Part shown: positions 32,766-45,039 of the stretch, one piece after another
Position numbering within the stretch: position 1 is the stretch's first letter
Layout of the letters: each line of letters opens with the position of its first letter
DNA from: Icerya purchasi
Taxonomy: Eukaryota; Arthropoda; Insecta; Hemiptera; Monophlebidae
Assembly (NCBI GenBank): GCA_039619475.1
Contig: CM077116.1
Coordinates: forward strand, 173,815,863-173,879,862
Length of the DNA: 64,000 nucleotides
Direction of reading: 5' to 3'
Notes under the pieces: model-generated
What the model was told of the DNA's origin: nothing
Databases searched by the model: none
The model's input: only the letters and a program-made list of their open reading frames with translations
Program-made: the position numbers and the translations under genes

Positions 32766-32890
32766 GGCGTTATTCTCCTCCTTCTTTCCTTTATACTTTC
32801 TTTCTCCGATCGCCTCAGAATCTGAGTAGCTGATCTAGGTTCATGTAGTTGGGTCAGTGTTGACACCGAGCCCATTTAGAAAAAAAAAAA
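32766..32890 (+). pseudogene. family A retrotransposon, 3' tail (plus)
   Basis: The plus strand ends GTTGGGTCAGTGTTGACACC, GAGCCCATTTAG and 11 A. This is the family terminus, opposite in direction to the adjacent fragment, so two family A 3' ends face outward from a common point at about 32765. Confidence 0.6.
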
Positions 32891-34998
32891 CCACGGCAGA
32901 GACAGGATTAGAATGAAACCACGAGCTCATGTTACCTCCTTTTATTGTAATCTTTTTTTTCTTCTCTTTCTGCGGACGGTTTTTTATTGTTTTTTTACTT
33001 TTCTTTTTTTTATCGATATTTATTCTCTCCGGTAATTCCTGTTGATTTTCCTCGCCGATATGTTCCAGTATGTTATCGAGTATAATGAATCGACCGATTT
33101 GTTAGTTCCGGCTGTTGCTTCTTTCAGCTTTGTTTTTAAAGAAATTCCACGCTCCCGTTTGAAGCTTTAAGGTATGGTCGGATTTTATGGGTTTTTTTCT
33201 TTTTTTGGGGGAGGATCGCTCGTCGAGGGCATTTTCTATCTCAATAATTTTTATTTTTCTTTTATCCGTGCGTTCAAGCTAAAATCATCCTTCCAATCGC
33301 TGGTTCTTCGAGCCCGTAACACTTTTTTTGTAATCTTCATTATTTGCCTACTCTTCAACTACACTTTTTAACATGATAGTGTTACATTTCGCCAACTCCT
33401 ACGCTGTATTGCCCTTTTCATCCAAATAATCGATTACGTTTTTTTTTTCTTATTCTAAATGTTTTTCTTCCTCGTTTGTTGTGAGCCTCTTATTCTTTAA
33501 ACTTTGTATACCATCCACCAACCGTTTCGCCGATTCTCCTTCGTAGTGTCGATATTTAATCCACCCGAAGTTTAATTGACTGCTTCGTCTTTGCAGCATT
33601 TCAAAAGCAATCAAGCCGAACATTTTTAGATAATTATACGTCAAGCAAAAAAAAAAACATAAAGAGAGAAATTTGAAATAGGTAATTTTTCCAGTAACAC
33701 AGGGGAAGTGTCTCTCGTGTCTCCGTTGAAATTAGATTATAGGTTAACAGAAATTATTTATTAGGGGGAGGAAATAAAATTAAAAACCAACTTTTTTTGA
33801 AAACGGGCCAAAGCACATTGTTACTTATATCTGGTGAAATAATCGGCTGGAATAGAAGCATATATTTTTCTAGCCATAAAAGAGTTATCGGGAACGTATA
33901 AATCGTATTGTTGCGCGCAGTGTAACTTTAAACTTATGATTCGCAGCGTCATTGAAATGCTTTGATGTAATATCGTTGCACGAAGCCGGTGCTAATAACT
34001 ACTTTATCGATTGGTGAAACTGGTAAAGCATCGCCTTAGAAATAAAAACAATTCAATGCGAAATGTTCTACCCCGATCGACATTTAAAGAAACTACAAAG
34101 GACAACTTTGCCGAATTGAAGAGTAAACTTTGAAAGCATAGCGCTTGAATAAATTATAAGTTCTTGAAAAGTACGCCGACGTAAAATGTGCGTTGAAGGT
34201 GCTTCTACATGCGCGCAGTATTCGCGCACACGTCAACAAGAAATTTCAATTTACAGGGCATAGCCGTTTAAAACGGACAGTGAATTTACTTCCAGCTTTA
34301 GTTGCAACTACTCGGCGCTCGTCTGAAGTACTTTCGGCGGAACATACAAAGAACGACGATCGTGGGAAAGAAGAAATAATGAACTTACCGAACCGCTACA
34401 AACGAAAAAGAATGAGAGCGAGATAACCGGGGGGCTGCGGAATAGTGCTCCATCTGTTTTCATTAATACGGAAAGAGGATGCGATGTTAAAAATGCTACG
34501 AAAGCACGTAAAGTCCTCAAAATGTAAGCGTGCACATTCCGTAAATTCTCCGATTCAATTTGGAACTATTAAATGACACATTCGACACTGTCGTGATAAT
34601 TATATTAATTTCCTGTAAATAGACTGTCTGACGATTTCGATGAAGACCTTTTGCGCTTCTTTATCCCGCGGATTACTCTCTACACGAACTATCGATTTAT
34701 TCGAGCACACGGCTGTGGCGAGTTTGCTGATCACTGGAATCACAGTATTTTCAAGGACCCGATACCACGGGTCGCTGCCGAAGAGGTATCGGTTTGAATT
34801 GGAAGAACTTAAAATATCGGGAGTAATTCCTTCTGGTCAATTGAATAAACCGTTACGAAGAAATGGGTTTATTTTAATATGGAATTGCTTAACACATTCT
34901 GTTTGTTAAATGTGAAATGCCTTTGCGTTCCTTCGTGACGCATTCCCGATTTCACGTTCGCGTTTTAAACTTTTATAATTTATTCGCAAAATTTATTC
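32891..34998. other. no recognisable gene
   Basis: Mixed AT-rich DNA. Open frames at 33174-33371, 34193-34426 and 34640-34909 have no identifiable domain and no supporting splice or promoter evidence. Confidence 0.5.
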
Positions 34999-35003
34999 AT
35001 ACA

Positions 35004-35039
<36 letters not shown>

Positions 35040-35486
35040 TATTAATTACAATGTAATTCTTAGGCTACCCCCCATTCGAAAAAATGTCCCAAAAAAATGT
35101 CCCAGAAAAATGTCCCAGAAAAATGTCCCAATTTTATGTAACGCTAAATGTTCCAATAAAATGTCCCAATTTTATGTAACGTTTGTTATATTTTGTAGGA
35201 TTTTTGTTATTGTTATTTAAAAAATGTCACAATTTTATGTAATGAAATATGTAACGAAAAATGTAACGAAAAAATGTCTTAATTTTATATAATGAAAGTT
35301 AAATGTTAGGGTAGGATTTTTGTGGTTCTGTTATTTTTTGTGTGTGTTGATGCCAGTAAGAATTACGTTGTAAATTTTGATCATTTTATACAAAGTATAG
35401 AAGAGAAAGAGACAGGAATGAAAGCAGGAGGGGTCAAGGGGCACAGACCCTTGCGAGGCCAAAGTGGCCGAGTTTATATATAAAAT
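34999..35486 (+). repeat. (CATA)n then TA-flanked repeat, copy 3
   Basis: A (CATA)n/(TA)n run at 34999-35041 leads into the longest copy of the TA-flanked repeat: GTAATTCTTAGGCTACC, then tandem words AAAATGTCCCA (five or more) and ATTTTATGTAACG/ATGTAATG. Next come GATGCCAGTAAGAATTACG, AGAAGAGAAAGAGACAGGAA, a GC part GGGGCACAGACCC, CGAGGCCAAAGTGGCCGAG (a second small hairpin), and a closing TTTATATATA. It aligns along its length with copy 4 at 42.26 kb. No ORF. Confidence 0.75.
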
Positions 35487-36467
35487 AAATTCCAAATACA
35501 AGTCGACAGGTAATGCATAAGCCGGGTAATCGCGAGATGAATTAAAATTAAGAAAGAGAACAGAAATGGTTATTATTAATAGTATTAGTCGGAAGTAGCG
35601 GTAAAAAGGGAATTTTCAAAGTGTCGCGGACAATGACTTGTCAGAATGATAAGAGATCGAGGGAAGCCTGTGCTTCGGCCGAGAGCAGTATCGAAACAGA
35701 TAACGTTCACGCTGGTTCAAAATCGCGTCATCTCGTAAGAGTCGTTATATTTTCGTTAATTTTGTTATTTTACGTATGTGCCACAGCTCGTGTTCAAATT
35801 AAGCTAGTCAAAGTAAAATAAACTAATAAAAAAAAAAAGAAAAAGAAAAAAAAAATATATAATTATTTTAATAACACCGCGAAGAATCTAGTCCAGTCAA
35901 AAAACTCTAGTCTTCACGCGACCTACCATAAAAAAAAAACAACGGCTTAAAAACTGCCGGAATTAAGGACGTTGATCAAGATCTACCGGAGGCGAATCAT
36001 CGAAGGAGTACGGGTAGCGGAAACGATCGAAGGACAACATCGTCCGAAGCGGTGAAGATCTTGGAAGCCACAAGGATTAAACAGGCCAGATTTTTATATT
36101 TTACTTAATGTTGTGATTATTTCGGTGTAGATGTGTATGTGTATGTTTTAATTTATGTGTGAGTAGTAATTTGTGTATTTGTTTCGTGCATTTGTATTTG
36201 CGGTTTATTTGTCTTTTTGGTGCAGCTGCATTTCCTTCTCGATATTGTGCGGCGATTTAGAATAAAAAATAATAATAATAAAAATAAATAATAATAATTA
36301 CGAACAACCTTATTGAATAAGCGTGGATGTGAGAGGTTCTCGGCCGACTAGGCAATTCTTCTAAATTTACGTTTAGCAAAAATAAATAAATAAATAAAAA
36401 GAAACAAGATACTAAAAAAAAAAAAAATTTATCGCAGTTTTATTGGAACAGTTCCGACGGAGCTGCG

Positions 36468-36470
<3 letters not shown>
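35487..36470. other. no recognisable gene
   Basis: Contains several A-rich runs and AATAAA words (35950-36420). A short plus-strand stretch near 35960-36090 (ending VKILEATRIKQARF) may be a coding relic but matches nothing I can name. Confidence 0.4.

Positions 36471-36472
<2 letters not shown>

Positions 36473-36507
<35 letters not shown>
36473..36507. repeat. (TA)n microsatellite
   Basis: About 17 TA units immediately 5' of a family A fragment. Confidence 0.9.
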
Positions 36508-36510
<3 letters not shown>

Positions 36511-37433
36511 AGGAGTAGCTGCTTCCTTTTTTTCTACAGCCAATAATTCCGCTCAATCCTTCAGGCTCCCGGCTTTTTGATCCATCTTCTCCGCAGAACT
36601 TTATGCCATTCTTCGAGCCGTTATATTTATTTCTTCAACTCGTTCCTCTGATAGATACCTAATCATTTCGGACTCCAAAAGTGCTCTTCAGGCTATATCC
36701 TCTTCCTTTCCCTCATCTTCCGTTGATTTTATTGTTTTCCGTATACATTCTCTCATCTATAGTCTTTCCCTTTCCCATTCCATTTCCATCGACCTGTTTT
36801 GTCATGCGGGTATTGATGGTAACGAGACGGTGGATTCCTTAGCACGCTTAGCGTTACATTCTCCACATTTTGTTGAAAAGATTCCTGGTCACAACATACT
36901 TTCCCTCTCCAAAATAATGCATGTCAGACTTTGGTCGGATGCGTATCCTCGCTCCTTTTCTAATATTCCAACTCATTTTACCTTTCTATTCAGCCTAGAC
37001 CCCCTTCCCGTTCTTGGTTCTATCATTTTCATACTCTTAAACGTTTTTTCATCATTGCCATCTGCCGTCTGCGATTCAATCATACTTTGCTCCCATCCTC
37101 ACGGTATCGTTTCGCTCTTTGCCCCATCCCCTTATTGTTGTTTGCACTCTGGCGACTGTTCCTTCGTTTGTGATCCTGACCACGTGCTGTTTGAATGTTC
37201 CAGTCTTTCCTCCGAACGTAATATCCTGTACGTTTAATTATTAAAGCTGAATTTTCCTACTCCATATAGTGCTTCCTATATCTTAGCTTTGCCGTCATCC
37301 ATTGTGGTTCCTATTCTTGTCTCTTTTCTGTCATCGATTTCCGACCGGATAAAAATTTAATCTCTAATCTAGTCCAATTGTCCTGGGTAGCTGCCCTTGG
37401 TCGGCCAAGCCCAAAAAAATAAAATAAAGGTAT
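36508..37433 (+). pseudogene. family A retrotransposon, RNase H and C-terminal fragment
   Basis: The plus strand enters inside RNase H: FSAELYAILRAVIF (catalytic Glu), YLIISDSKSALQAISS (Asp), then CHAGIDGNETVDSLARLAL (His and Asp), with Cys replacing the usual Gly-His context. After it come HNILSLSKIMHVRLW, CDPDHVLFECSSLSSER and the family tail. It ends TCCTGGGTAGCTGCCCTTGG, AAGCCC and an A-rich tail at about 37420-37433. RT is absent through 5' truncation at the (TA)n. This copy is what shows that family A has RNase H and belongs near the I group. Confidence 0.82.
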
Positions 37434-37441
37434 TCTATCGA

Positions 37442-37476
<35 letters not shown>
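37442..37476. repeat. (TG)n microsatellite
   Basis: About 17 TG units between the family A tail and a jockey fragment. Confidence 0.9.
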
Positions 37477-37479
<3 letters not shown>

Positions 37480-38357
37480 TCATTCGATCGGTTCATCTGC
37501 CGATAGTCTTTTCCGCAATCCTTTCCGTAAGTGATTCGCTGCCAGAAGCAAACAACAAGTTGCAACGCGCGTTGGATCGCGTTCATACCTGGTACACGAC
37601 GCTGGAAGATTAAGCTCAACGAAGCCAAATCCCAACACGTGTTATACACATTAAGACACGCTGATTCTTTCCATCGAGCATATATAGGCACAGTCAAAGT
37701 ACCACAAACAGACTGTGCCAAATATCTTGGAATGTACTTAGAGACTCTCGTCTAACGTGGAATCCATGTTAAGATGAAAGCTAAGCAAATCAAATACAAG
37801 GTTTCCAAGTTACACTGGCTGATTGGACATCAATCTATTCTCGACATTACTTGTAAACGCCTACTCTACAATCAAATAATTAAGCCGATTTGGACGTACG
37901 GTCTTGCTCTGTGGGGCTGTGCAAAGAAATCAAATCGAGACAAGATATAAGCTCGTCAGAGCATCATTCTACGTGCTATCGTAAACGCGTACAGATACTC
38001 ACGGAACGGATCTCCAGGTGAAATTCGTCAACGAAGTCATCAAGGATTTCGCAGAACAACACGAGAAGCGCCTACATCAACACATCAACGTTGAGGCACT
38101 GCAACTTCTCGACACCGAATATGACGTACGACGCCTTAAGCGTTATAAACCACAAGACTTGGTGTCTTGTAGTTAATGTAAATATTGTAAATAATTTTTG
38201 GAGCTTTGATCAATGGATCTAATGTCTCCGCTCAAGTTTTACTTAGTCTAGAAGATACATTCTATCTAGTATTAAGTACATTTTAATATATGTAGTATTT
38301 ATTTAACGTTAGTCGTTAAAATCGTACTAATTAATATTAATAATGAAAAAAAAAAAA
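37480..38357 (+). pseudogene. jockey-clade fragment, RT C-terminus and 3' UTR
   Basis: The plus strand with frame changes reads LQRALDRVHTWYTTLE, KLNEAKSQHVLYT, CAKYLGMYLETLV, VSKLHWLIGHQSIL and IIKPIWTYGLALWGCAKKSN, colinear with the jockey at 25.1 kb (KYLGLHLD, MDWMIGKNS, IIKPIWAYGIELWGTA). A 3' UTR of about 180 bases ends in poly(A) at 38346-38357. 5'-truncated after the palm; inactive. Confidence 0.8.
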
Positions 38358-39590
38358 TTCGGAATATATTTTTCACCTAACATTGACTTAATTTATGAAT
38401 TTACACTACTTCTCAAAGGAGACATAACTTACAATTAGTAATACTAGGAGATTTTAATTCAAGATTAAAATTTATGGAAAGCAAAAATTTACAACACACA
38501 CCTAGAAATACGCAATTTGAAAATCTTGTGTATTCGGGGAACTTAATAATTATAAATGATTATAATGTACATTCCAAAACTACAATAGACAAAGCGTATG
38601 TTTTAGTAAATTATAACTTTAAGTATAGAATTGTCTACTGTTATGGTTCAAGATTTTCACTTATTGAAATTTTCGATACAAATATCGTCAATGATGATAA
38701 TATTCTTACCTTGCATACAGATGTATTTATCAGTAATCTTAATGCCTACTCAATGTGTTGAATTTTGAAACTTGCAAGTACCGAACTTTAAGTAAATAAT
38801 ATTATTAAACAATTTACCGATATTTAACGAATAACATAAATAAGTCCAAAAGTTAAAAAGCTTAAGACGAACAAATCCTAGTGGAACAAAGATTTAGAAT
38901 ATTTTAAATTATTCGTACGAAGGCTTAATAATATTAAGCACAAACATTTTATAAATAAACGCATATATAACGTAACTTTAAAATTGTATAAGAACAAAAT
39001 TAAATACTTTAAGCAAAAGGCCTAGAGGCCATTTTATAGCTTGTCCAGGGCTTGGGGTAAACCTTGAAACATTTTAACGAATTCTAACCCATTTAAATTT
39101 CCAGATTTAAAAATTAATGGCAGTAATGATTCTTGTTCTTCCATCACTAGCAATAAAGACAAAATGAGTTTATTAATGAACTCATTTTTTAATTTTAAAG
39201 AAACTGGTTCTATTGCACTTGGTAAAATCACAGATATGTATAAATAAACGTCTGTAGTTTGTAGGGAAATATTTCGAACTTAAACAAATTATCCAAAATC
39301 TTAATAATAAAAAAGCACCATCTTTGGACGGTATAACGAATAAGGTTATTAAAATTATATATTTTTATTTTCCGAATTTATTATTAACACTTTACAATAA
39401 ACTATTATAACTTAATATGTTTCCGTATGTTTGGAAATGTGTTAGTATAATTACGTTAAACAAACCAAACAAGGATTTGAGCAAAGTAAATGGCTATAGG
39501 TCAATATGCTTATTAAATTTCTTAAGTGAAGTTTACGAAAAAATTATTTTTAAACCATTAAAAAATTAAATTAGCAGCACATCCGTGCTT

Positions 39591-40281
39591 TTTTTGGGGG
39601 GGGGGGGGTGTTGACAAAAAGCATTGACCCATGTTCGATAAGAAAGAAAAGTATCGCTGAATTAATTATTTAGATTCGTGTGCGGTCAGCTATAGTATGG
39701 ATGAAGGATTACAAGGAGAGCGACCGCAAGAAGGGGAAAGAAAGGAGAGAACAGCTGCAGCACTATAGGGAGCAGGAATATTAAGTCTCAGAAGTTAAGA
39801 GTAGAGAAGTAAACGGACGACATAGTGGTACATTCGAAAAGGATGTGGTTAGAATTACATTGGTGGATATCATTTGGAGGATGTAGCGGACAGTAAGGAG
39901 AGTCTGAAAATGAAACTCGATATCGAGATGAAGGAAGCAAACTATGATCGAAACGCAACCGACATAAAGAGAAAATAATATAGCGCTGCAAAGACGGGAA
40001 TTCATGAAACCAAGGATTAACTGGAAGATACGGCTGAATAGAAAAATTTAAGAGGAAAATTGGTTAGAAAAGGAGGAAGGGTATGAGTTTGGCCAAAACC
40101 TGTAATGGAGCTTTTTAGACAATGCAAGTAAGTTATTAACAGTGAACTTATTAATGGCCTAACTTTGTTCACATCTCAATTCCTACTAAATATGCTCACT
40201 CCTTACACCTTGTATCTGCTTACATTCCTCCTAATTATAATCTTCACTGTTTTCTGTTATCTTCTTTTTATAACTCCCTTC
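39591..40281 (-). mobile_element. family A insertion with 13-bp target duplication
   Basis: CACATCCGTGCTT occurs at 39578-39590 and again at 40282-40294. Deleting the insert plus one copy restores the R1-like frame (SSTSVLNAYQYGFRKFSSTE). Inside, the minus strand carries CRLRFDHSLLPSSRYRVSFSDSPYCPLHPPND, CNSNHILFECTTMSS and the terminal GGGTCAATGC and GTTGAC region, with the tail as T then G tract (39585-39608). The G tract in place of a pure T tract is unusual. 5'-truncated. Confidence 0.85.
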
Positions 40282-41084
40282 CACATCCGTGCTTAATGCA
40301 TACCAATACGGTTTTAGAAAATTCTCTTCTACGGAACTTGCTATTGCAGATGTTAATTTATTAAAAACAAACAACGTAATAATCTGTCTATTGTTATTTC
40401 ATTCGATATCTACTGGGAGCATTTAATAATTGTGATCGTCAAGTGATAATTGATACATTAATTGCCAATGGTTTTAGATTTAACGTAATAAGCCTAATAT
40501 TTACGCGATTATTTAACTAACAGGAGAGCAAAGTAGGCCTATCAAAAGGACGTAGTTGATGTTAAAAATAATTTTAGCGTTCCATAAGGTTCCATTCTTC
40601 GACTGGTCTTGTGGAATATTTTATATTCTAATATTCATTCAAAATTAAGTAACATATACGCAGGCCTACGTTTATATGGCTACGCCGATGATTTACTTTT
40701 AATCTATAACGTACATTTATCTAGTAACTCTACTTTATCATCCCGTATTTATAATTGTAATGAAGTTATTCATAAACTTAAAACAATAGTAGATGCTTTA
40801 AACCTAAAATTTGAGATTACCAAATCTGAAATTATAGTGATATCTGGTCGGGACAAAAACTTCGACCAAATTTGTTAAAACAATATTAAAATGAATAATC
40901 ATACGTTCAGTTCTACTGATCATATTGAATATTTAGGATTCATTTTGGACGATAGATTAAAGTACGATAAAATGCAGAACCTTCAAGAATGTTACGCAAG
41001 GCATACGGGGCCAGGAGCAGTTCGTATTATATACTATATGTGGAACACCTATCTGGTACGTTCGATGGGTTTATAACTTTCCAC

Positions 41085-41440
41085 TTATTTCCAAATCTTT
41101 CGCAGATTCCCAAGTTTCTTGTTCGTTATCACGTTCGTAAACAATACTTTCAGAAGAATCTTCTTCTGAATCCGATGGTGATGCTCTGCGGTGTGATCTC
41201 CGTTATCAGATGTATTATTCACATTGTGATGTAGCTCGCAATCACTTCTAGAATCGTTTTCGCTTCCGGATGATTCGGAATTTATATTTTGCAATTCGCG
41301 AAATATTTCCTCGGCACTACATTTAGTCATTATAGCGCACAAACAACGTACATAATAGACCAATGGAACGAATGAGTCATTTTGACTCGTATCCGTCCTT
41401 GTAATTAGTTAATTTTTAAAAGCTGCATTGTTGACATACC
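41085..41440 (-). pseudogene. possible piggyBac-like transposase N-terminus
   Basis: The minus strand has an open frame with MTKCSAEEIFRELQNINSE and an acidic Ser/Asp/Glu-rich stretch (SESSGSENDSRSDCEL), a composition common at the N-terminus of piggyBac-type transposases ('..EEI...L...SDSD..'). Upstream (41365-41395) is a palindromic GAGTCATTTTGACTC next to TTAA at about 41408, the piggyBac target sequence. The catalytic DDD domain is absent and the left boundary is not found. It interrupts the R1-like element. Tentative. Confidence 0.35.
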
Positions 41441-42254
41441 ACATATTTTTTCACCAAATAAACGAATGATTCTCACAGTAGACCTGATTTTAGGAAAAGT
41501 CAGCCAAAATTACTTCATTATACCGTGTAGAACAAAAGTTATAAACAAATATAGATAATCGGTTAACTAAACAACAAATACATAACGTAAACTCCAACGG
41601 TCGTAAATTTCTAATTGATTTAACTTCTTCATATGTAATTGCTTCAAATATTGCAATTCAGACCATAGCACGGGTCTTACCTATCGATCTCTACATAGAA
41701 AAAAAAAAATTCTAATTTTTAATGTTAAAAAAGAAAATAACAACAGTATTATAAGTAAAGAATTCCGTAAACAAGTTGATTTACAAATTTTTCATGAATT
41801 TAAAACAGGATACGATACTCCATCGAATATTAAATTAATTAAGTTCTTTCCTAACGTAATAGAACGCTTTAAAAACAAAAACATTAAAGTAAATTATTAC
41901 ATGACTCAAATATTCACTAGTCATGGTTCCATTGGATACTATTTAAATAAATTAAACATTATTGCTGGCTGGAAATATCGTAATTGTGAAAGTAATGAAG
42001 TAGGAAATGTTCAGCATATAGTATACATATATAGCACGTAATCACCTGAGACAATTATATATGATTGACTGTGCATTTCAACTAAATGAAATTACATATA
42101 TTCTATTAGAGCAATTTCCTGTATTCATTTCTGGATTATTTAAAATTAAACATATACATAAGTAATCGCTACTGATAGCCATAAGCTAATTCGCAGGCTA
42201 CTCCGGTTTATTATATTTAATTATAATAATAATAATAATGATGAAAAAAAAAAA

Positions 42255-42590
42255 ATATATATATAGTAATCACAACGTAATTCTTAGGCCACCCCTCATT
42301 AGAAAAAATGTCCCAATTTAATGTAACGTTTGTTATGTTTTAAATTAGATTATGTAACGAAAAATATCCTAATTTTATGTAACGAAAGTTAAATGTTAGA
42401 ATAGGCTTTTTGTGATTATGTTATTTGTTTTTTTTTGTGTCGATGCCGGTAAGAATTAGGTTTTTTTTTTTTTTTTTTTTAAAATATAGAAGAGAAAGAG
42501 ACAGGAATGTAAACAAAAGGGATCAAGGGGCACAGCTCCTTGCGAAGCCAAAATGGCGGAGTTATATGTATATACATATATACGAGTATA
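42255..42590 (+). repeat. TA-flanked repeat, copy 4
   Basis: Starts in (TA)n directly after the R1-like poly(A), reads GTAATTCTTAGGCCACC, AAAATGTCCCAATTTAATG, GATGCCGGTAAGAATTAGG, a poly-T (42461-42480), and AGAAGAGAAAGAGACAGGAA. It ends GGGGCACAGCTCC, CGAAGCCAAAATGGCGGAG, TTATATGTATATA. Colinear with copy 3, with fewer ATGTCCCA words. Confidence 0.75.
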
Positions 42591-44360
42591 TATATATATA
42601 AATAAATATATGTATGGTTGTTTGCTTGGTTTTATAATTAATCTATGCATTTAAACCTGATTTCAAATATGAATCGCAGAATCCTAATATGCAATATCCA
42701 TCGTAGAATTTTCCTTCGGCAGATAAAATAGCATGCCCACAGCGGTAAATTGTGGCGCAAGATGGCCAAAGTATTAACTTGCGTATTCAATTAACTTTTT
42801 TTGGATACTATCACAATTTTTTACGTGAATTGCGAACAGTACTCTAACGTGGCAAAAAGAAGTTTGGGAAGTTTCCCCCAGGCTGTTCTCTGTTCATGTT
42901 TTTAGATGATGTTTTGGTATGATGTTCGAGTTAAATCATATTATCGTACATGCGAGTTTAATCGGGATAACGAGGTCTAGCGGTACGAATAAAATCCCCC
43001 CCCCCAAGAAAAAAGATCACGGGCTGAAAGCAATAGAAAACATGCTTGCCATCAATGAACATAGATCAGTATGTAAACGTGCGCATTTGCGCAACTTCTA
43101 AGAATGAAACACTCATGATACAAGCGCAGTCTTGTTTACATCCGCGTTACATGTATCAATACAAATAGGTCGTTGTTACGAAAAATCCTATTCGTCGAAT
43201 CTATTTGTCTTCTTTTTCTTCTTCTTCGTCTTGTTGGGGATATTTTAGTTCAGTCTGCAGATTCATGATGTCAGTAACAACAGACATTAGAATCATCTTG
43301 CCCACGTGGAATTGCCTTCAGTGCCGCAAATATGTTAGAATACTAATGATTCTCTGGGAGTTTTCGATGGTATTTTAGAAGATTTTTTTGTCAGTTTTTT
43401 GAAATAAATAACGGCCTAAATAAAAATTATTTAACGTTCATAATTCAGCAGAGAGAATAGAGCAGTTATTACTAACGTGTACGAGGTTCAATAAGATAAC
43501 TGGTTACACTAATCTTCCTATTGACCATCTTGTATTATACAGTAATTTTTGTTGTTCGGCAAACGCGAGTTTAATTCGAATTAAACACCAACGAAAGAGG
43601 GAGCAAGAGAGAGAGAGAGAGAGAGAAAGTGAGAGAGAGCGAGAAAAAGGGCAGACGTCGAAGGTGAAATATTAATTACCTGTCAAAATTTATCGCACTG
43701 CCTAATTTCACCGCAGCGCTGGCAAGTTACGTCATAAATTTAACACCTTCCATTGGTAGAAACAGCTTTTAACCGAAGTGAAATTTGACTAAATTAAACA
43801 AACAGATGTGTTACGTACCGCCGACACGTTTTTCGAACAGCGTAATAAAATCGATCTTTGTCGAACACGCCATATGTAGTGGTCGCAAGAGTACATTCAG
43901 ATCTGGTTAAAGGTGAGCATTTAAATATTTGTCAAATTTAAAATTAAAGGACTGCACATCGCTCAGTCTTCAGTTGTCGTTTATTCTTCCTGCACACACG
44001 TACGAATTTGTGTTTAGGTACGTCCAACGTCTACAAGTTACACTTATTTCAGTCTTATATAGGTTTGTGTGAAAATTCGTCTTTGCCGATCAGGTCGAGA
44101 TTAGTTTTCTTCGGCATAATATTTATTATTGGTTCCATGGAGATAGATAGTTAGTAGTTGTTCTGGAGAAGGTTTTTGAATACTGCCGTAATAGCCGGAA
44201 AGATTATCTTAAAGACTAGGAAGAGATGGTCGAGAACACTTCTCTGTAGTACAGGAAATAAATACAGGACTGGTGCGTGTAACTGAATAACACACGAGCA
44301 ATTCTGGTATTACTCAACGAGAGTGCTCTCTTCGACATTTACGCTGCGAGGTTATCCGGG
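42591..44360. other. no recognisable gene; (GA)n at 43608-43638
   Basis: Mixed-composition DNA with a GA-rich simple repeat at about 43608-43638. The short open frame at 42919-43101 has no domain. The word AAAGGTGAGC at 43911-43919 could be a splice donor but has no supporting ORF. Confidence 0.4.
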
Positions 44361-44369
44361 AATGAGTCG

Positions 44370-44791
44370 AATATCTTGTAAACTGTGCTCGCACAAGCAA
44401 ATAATCAAGTTAAGATGGACGTACGGAATTGTTTTGCACATGCAACTATAATAAAGATTGCGCATGGCAGTAGTAGGTGACGTTACAAAGCGATTTGCAG
44501 CCGTACGCATGGCGCGGCACCATGTACACGTTAAGGTAGAGTCTATTCACCTACGGAATACCTGACAACATGAAATCAGACGGCTTGAACATCTCTATTC
44601 GATTGATTTAGTATTAGAGTAGCTATAATTGCACATGTAATTACTGGCTTACACTTACCCTGCACATGTATGAATTTAATAATAGACCTTACTGTTAAAT
44701 AATTCTATTGATATACGCTTATTTTAGTATATTACTATTTTTAAAACTGCATTATAGCAGTTATAAATTCAAAAAAAAAAAAAAAAAAAAA
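44370..44791 (+). pseudogene. jockey-like 3' end, degenerate
   Basis: The plus strand reads KQIIKLRWTYGIVLHM, a decayed version of the jockey block NQIIKPIWTYG.ALWG, followed by heavily mutated tail sequence and an AT-rich 3' UTR ending in a 21-base poly(A) at about 44770-44791. Only this block is diagnostic, so the left boundary is a guess. Confidence 0.5.
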
Positions 44792-45039
44792 GGTTGCAAA
44801 TTTAAATTAAATTAAAAAGTTTTAATTTTTTAAATACACATGTTGACTGCTAGTTTCCGACTAACCAAACAACGTATTTTGAAAATTCGTTGTTTTCTCC
44901 ATATGGCGGACTTCATTTAATACGAACCGATGTAAAATTCTCGTCCCTGTTCAAGGACCATTTAATACGAATTCTAATGTTTCGATGAAATCCTCTATCG
45001 ACGTTTTTTAGTGCAGTTTGACTGATGTTTTCTTCTCAG

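Larger units (their letters stand above)
38360..42253 (+). pseudogene. R1-like non-LTR retrotransposon, degenerate, with nested insertions
   Basis: Remnants in order: endonuclease (VILGDFNSRLKF, 38440), RT entry (SLDGITNKVIKII, 39320; VNGYRSICLLNFL, 39490), GFRKFSSTELAIA (40310), motif A ISFDI.GAFNNCDRQVIIDTL (40410), LWNILYSNI (40610), active site LYGYADDLLLI (40680), and YLGFILDDRLKYD (40930). After an interruption come FLIDLTSSYVIASNIAIQTIARVLPIDLYI (41610-41700) and a SHGSIGYYLNKL...C zinc-type tail (41920). 'LWN' after the PQGS block and 'V.P.DL' after the thumb are typical of R1-like elements. It ends in poly(A) at about 42242-42253. A family A copy (39591-40281) and a piggyBac-like piece (about 41085-41440) interrupt it. 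Many stops; inactive. Confidence 0.72.
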
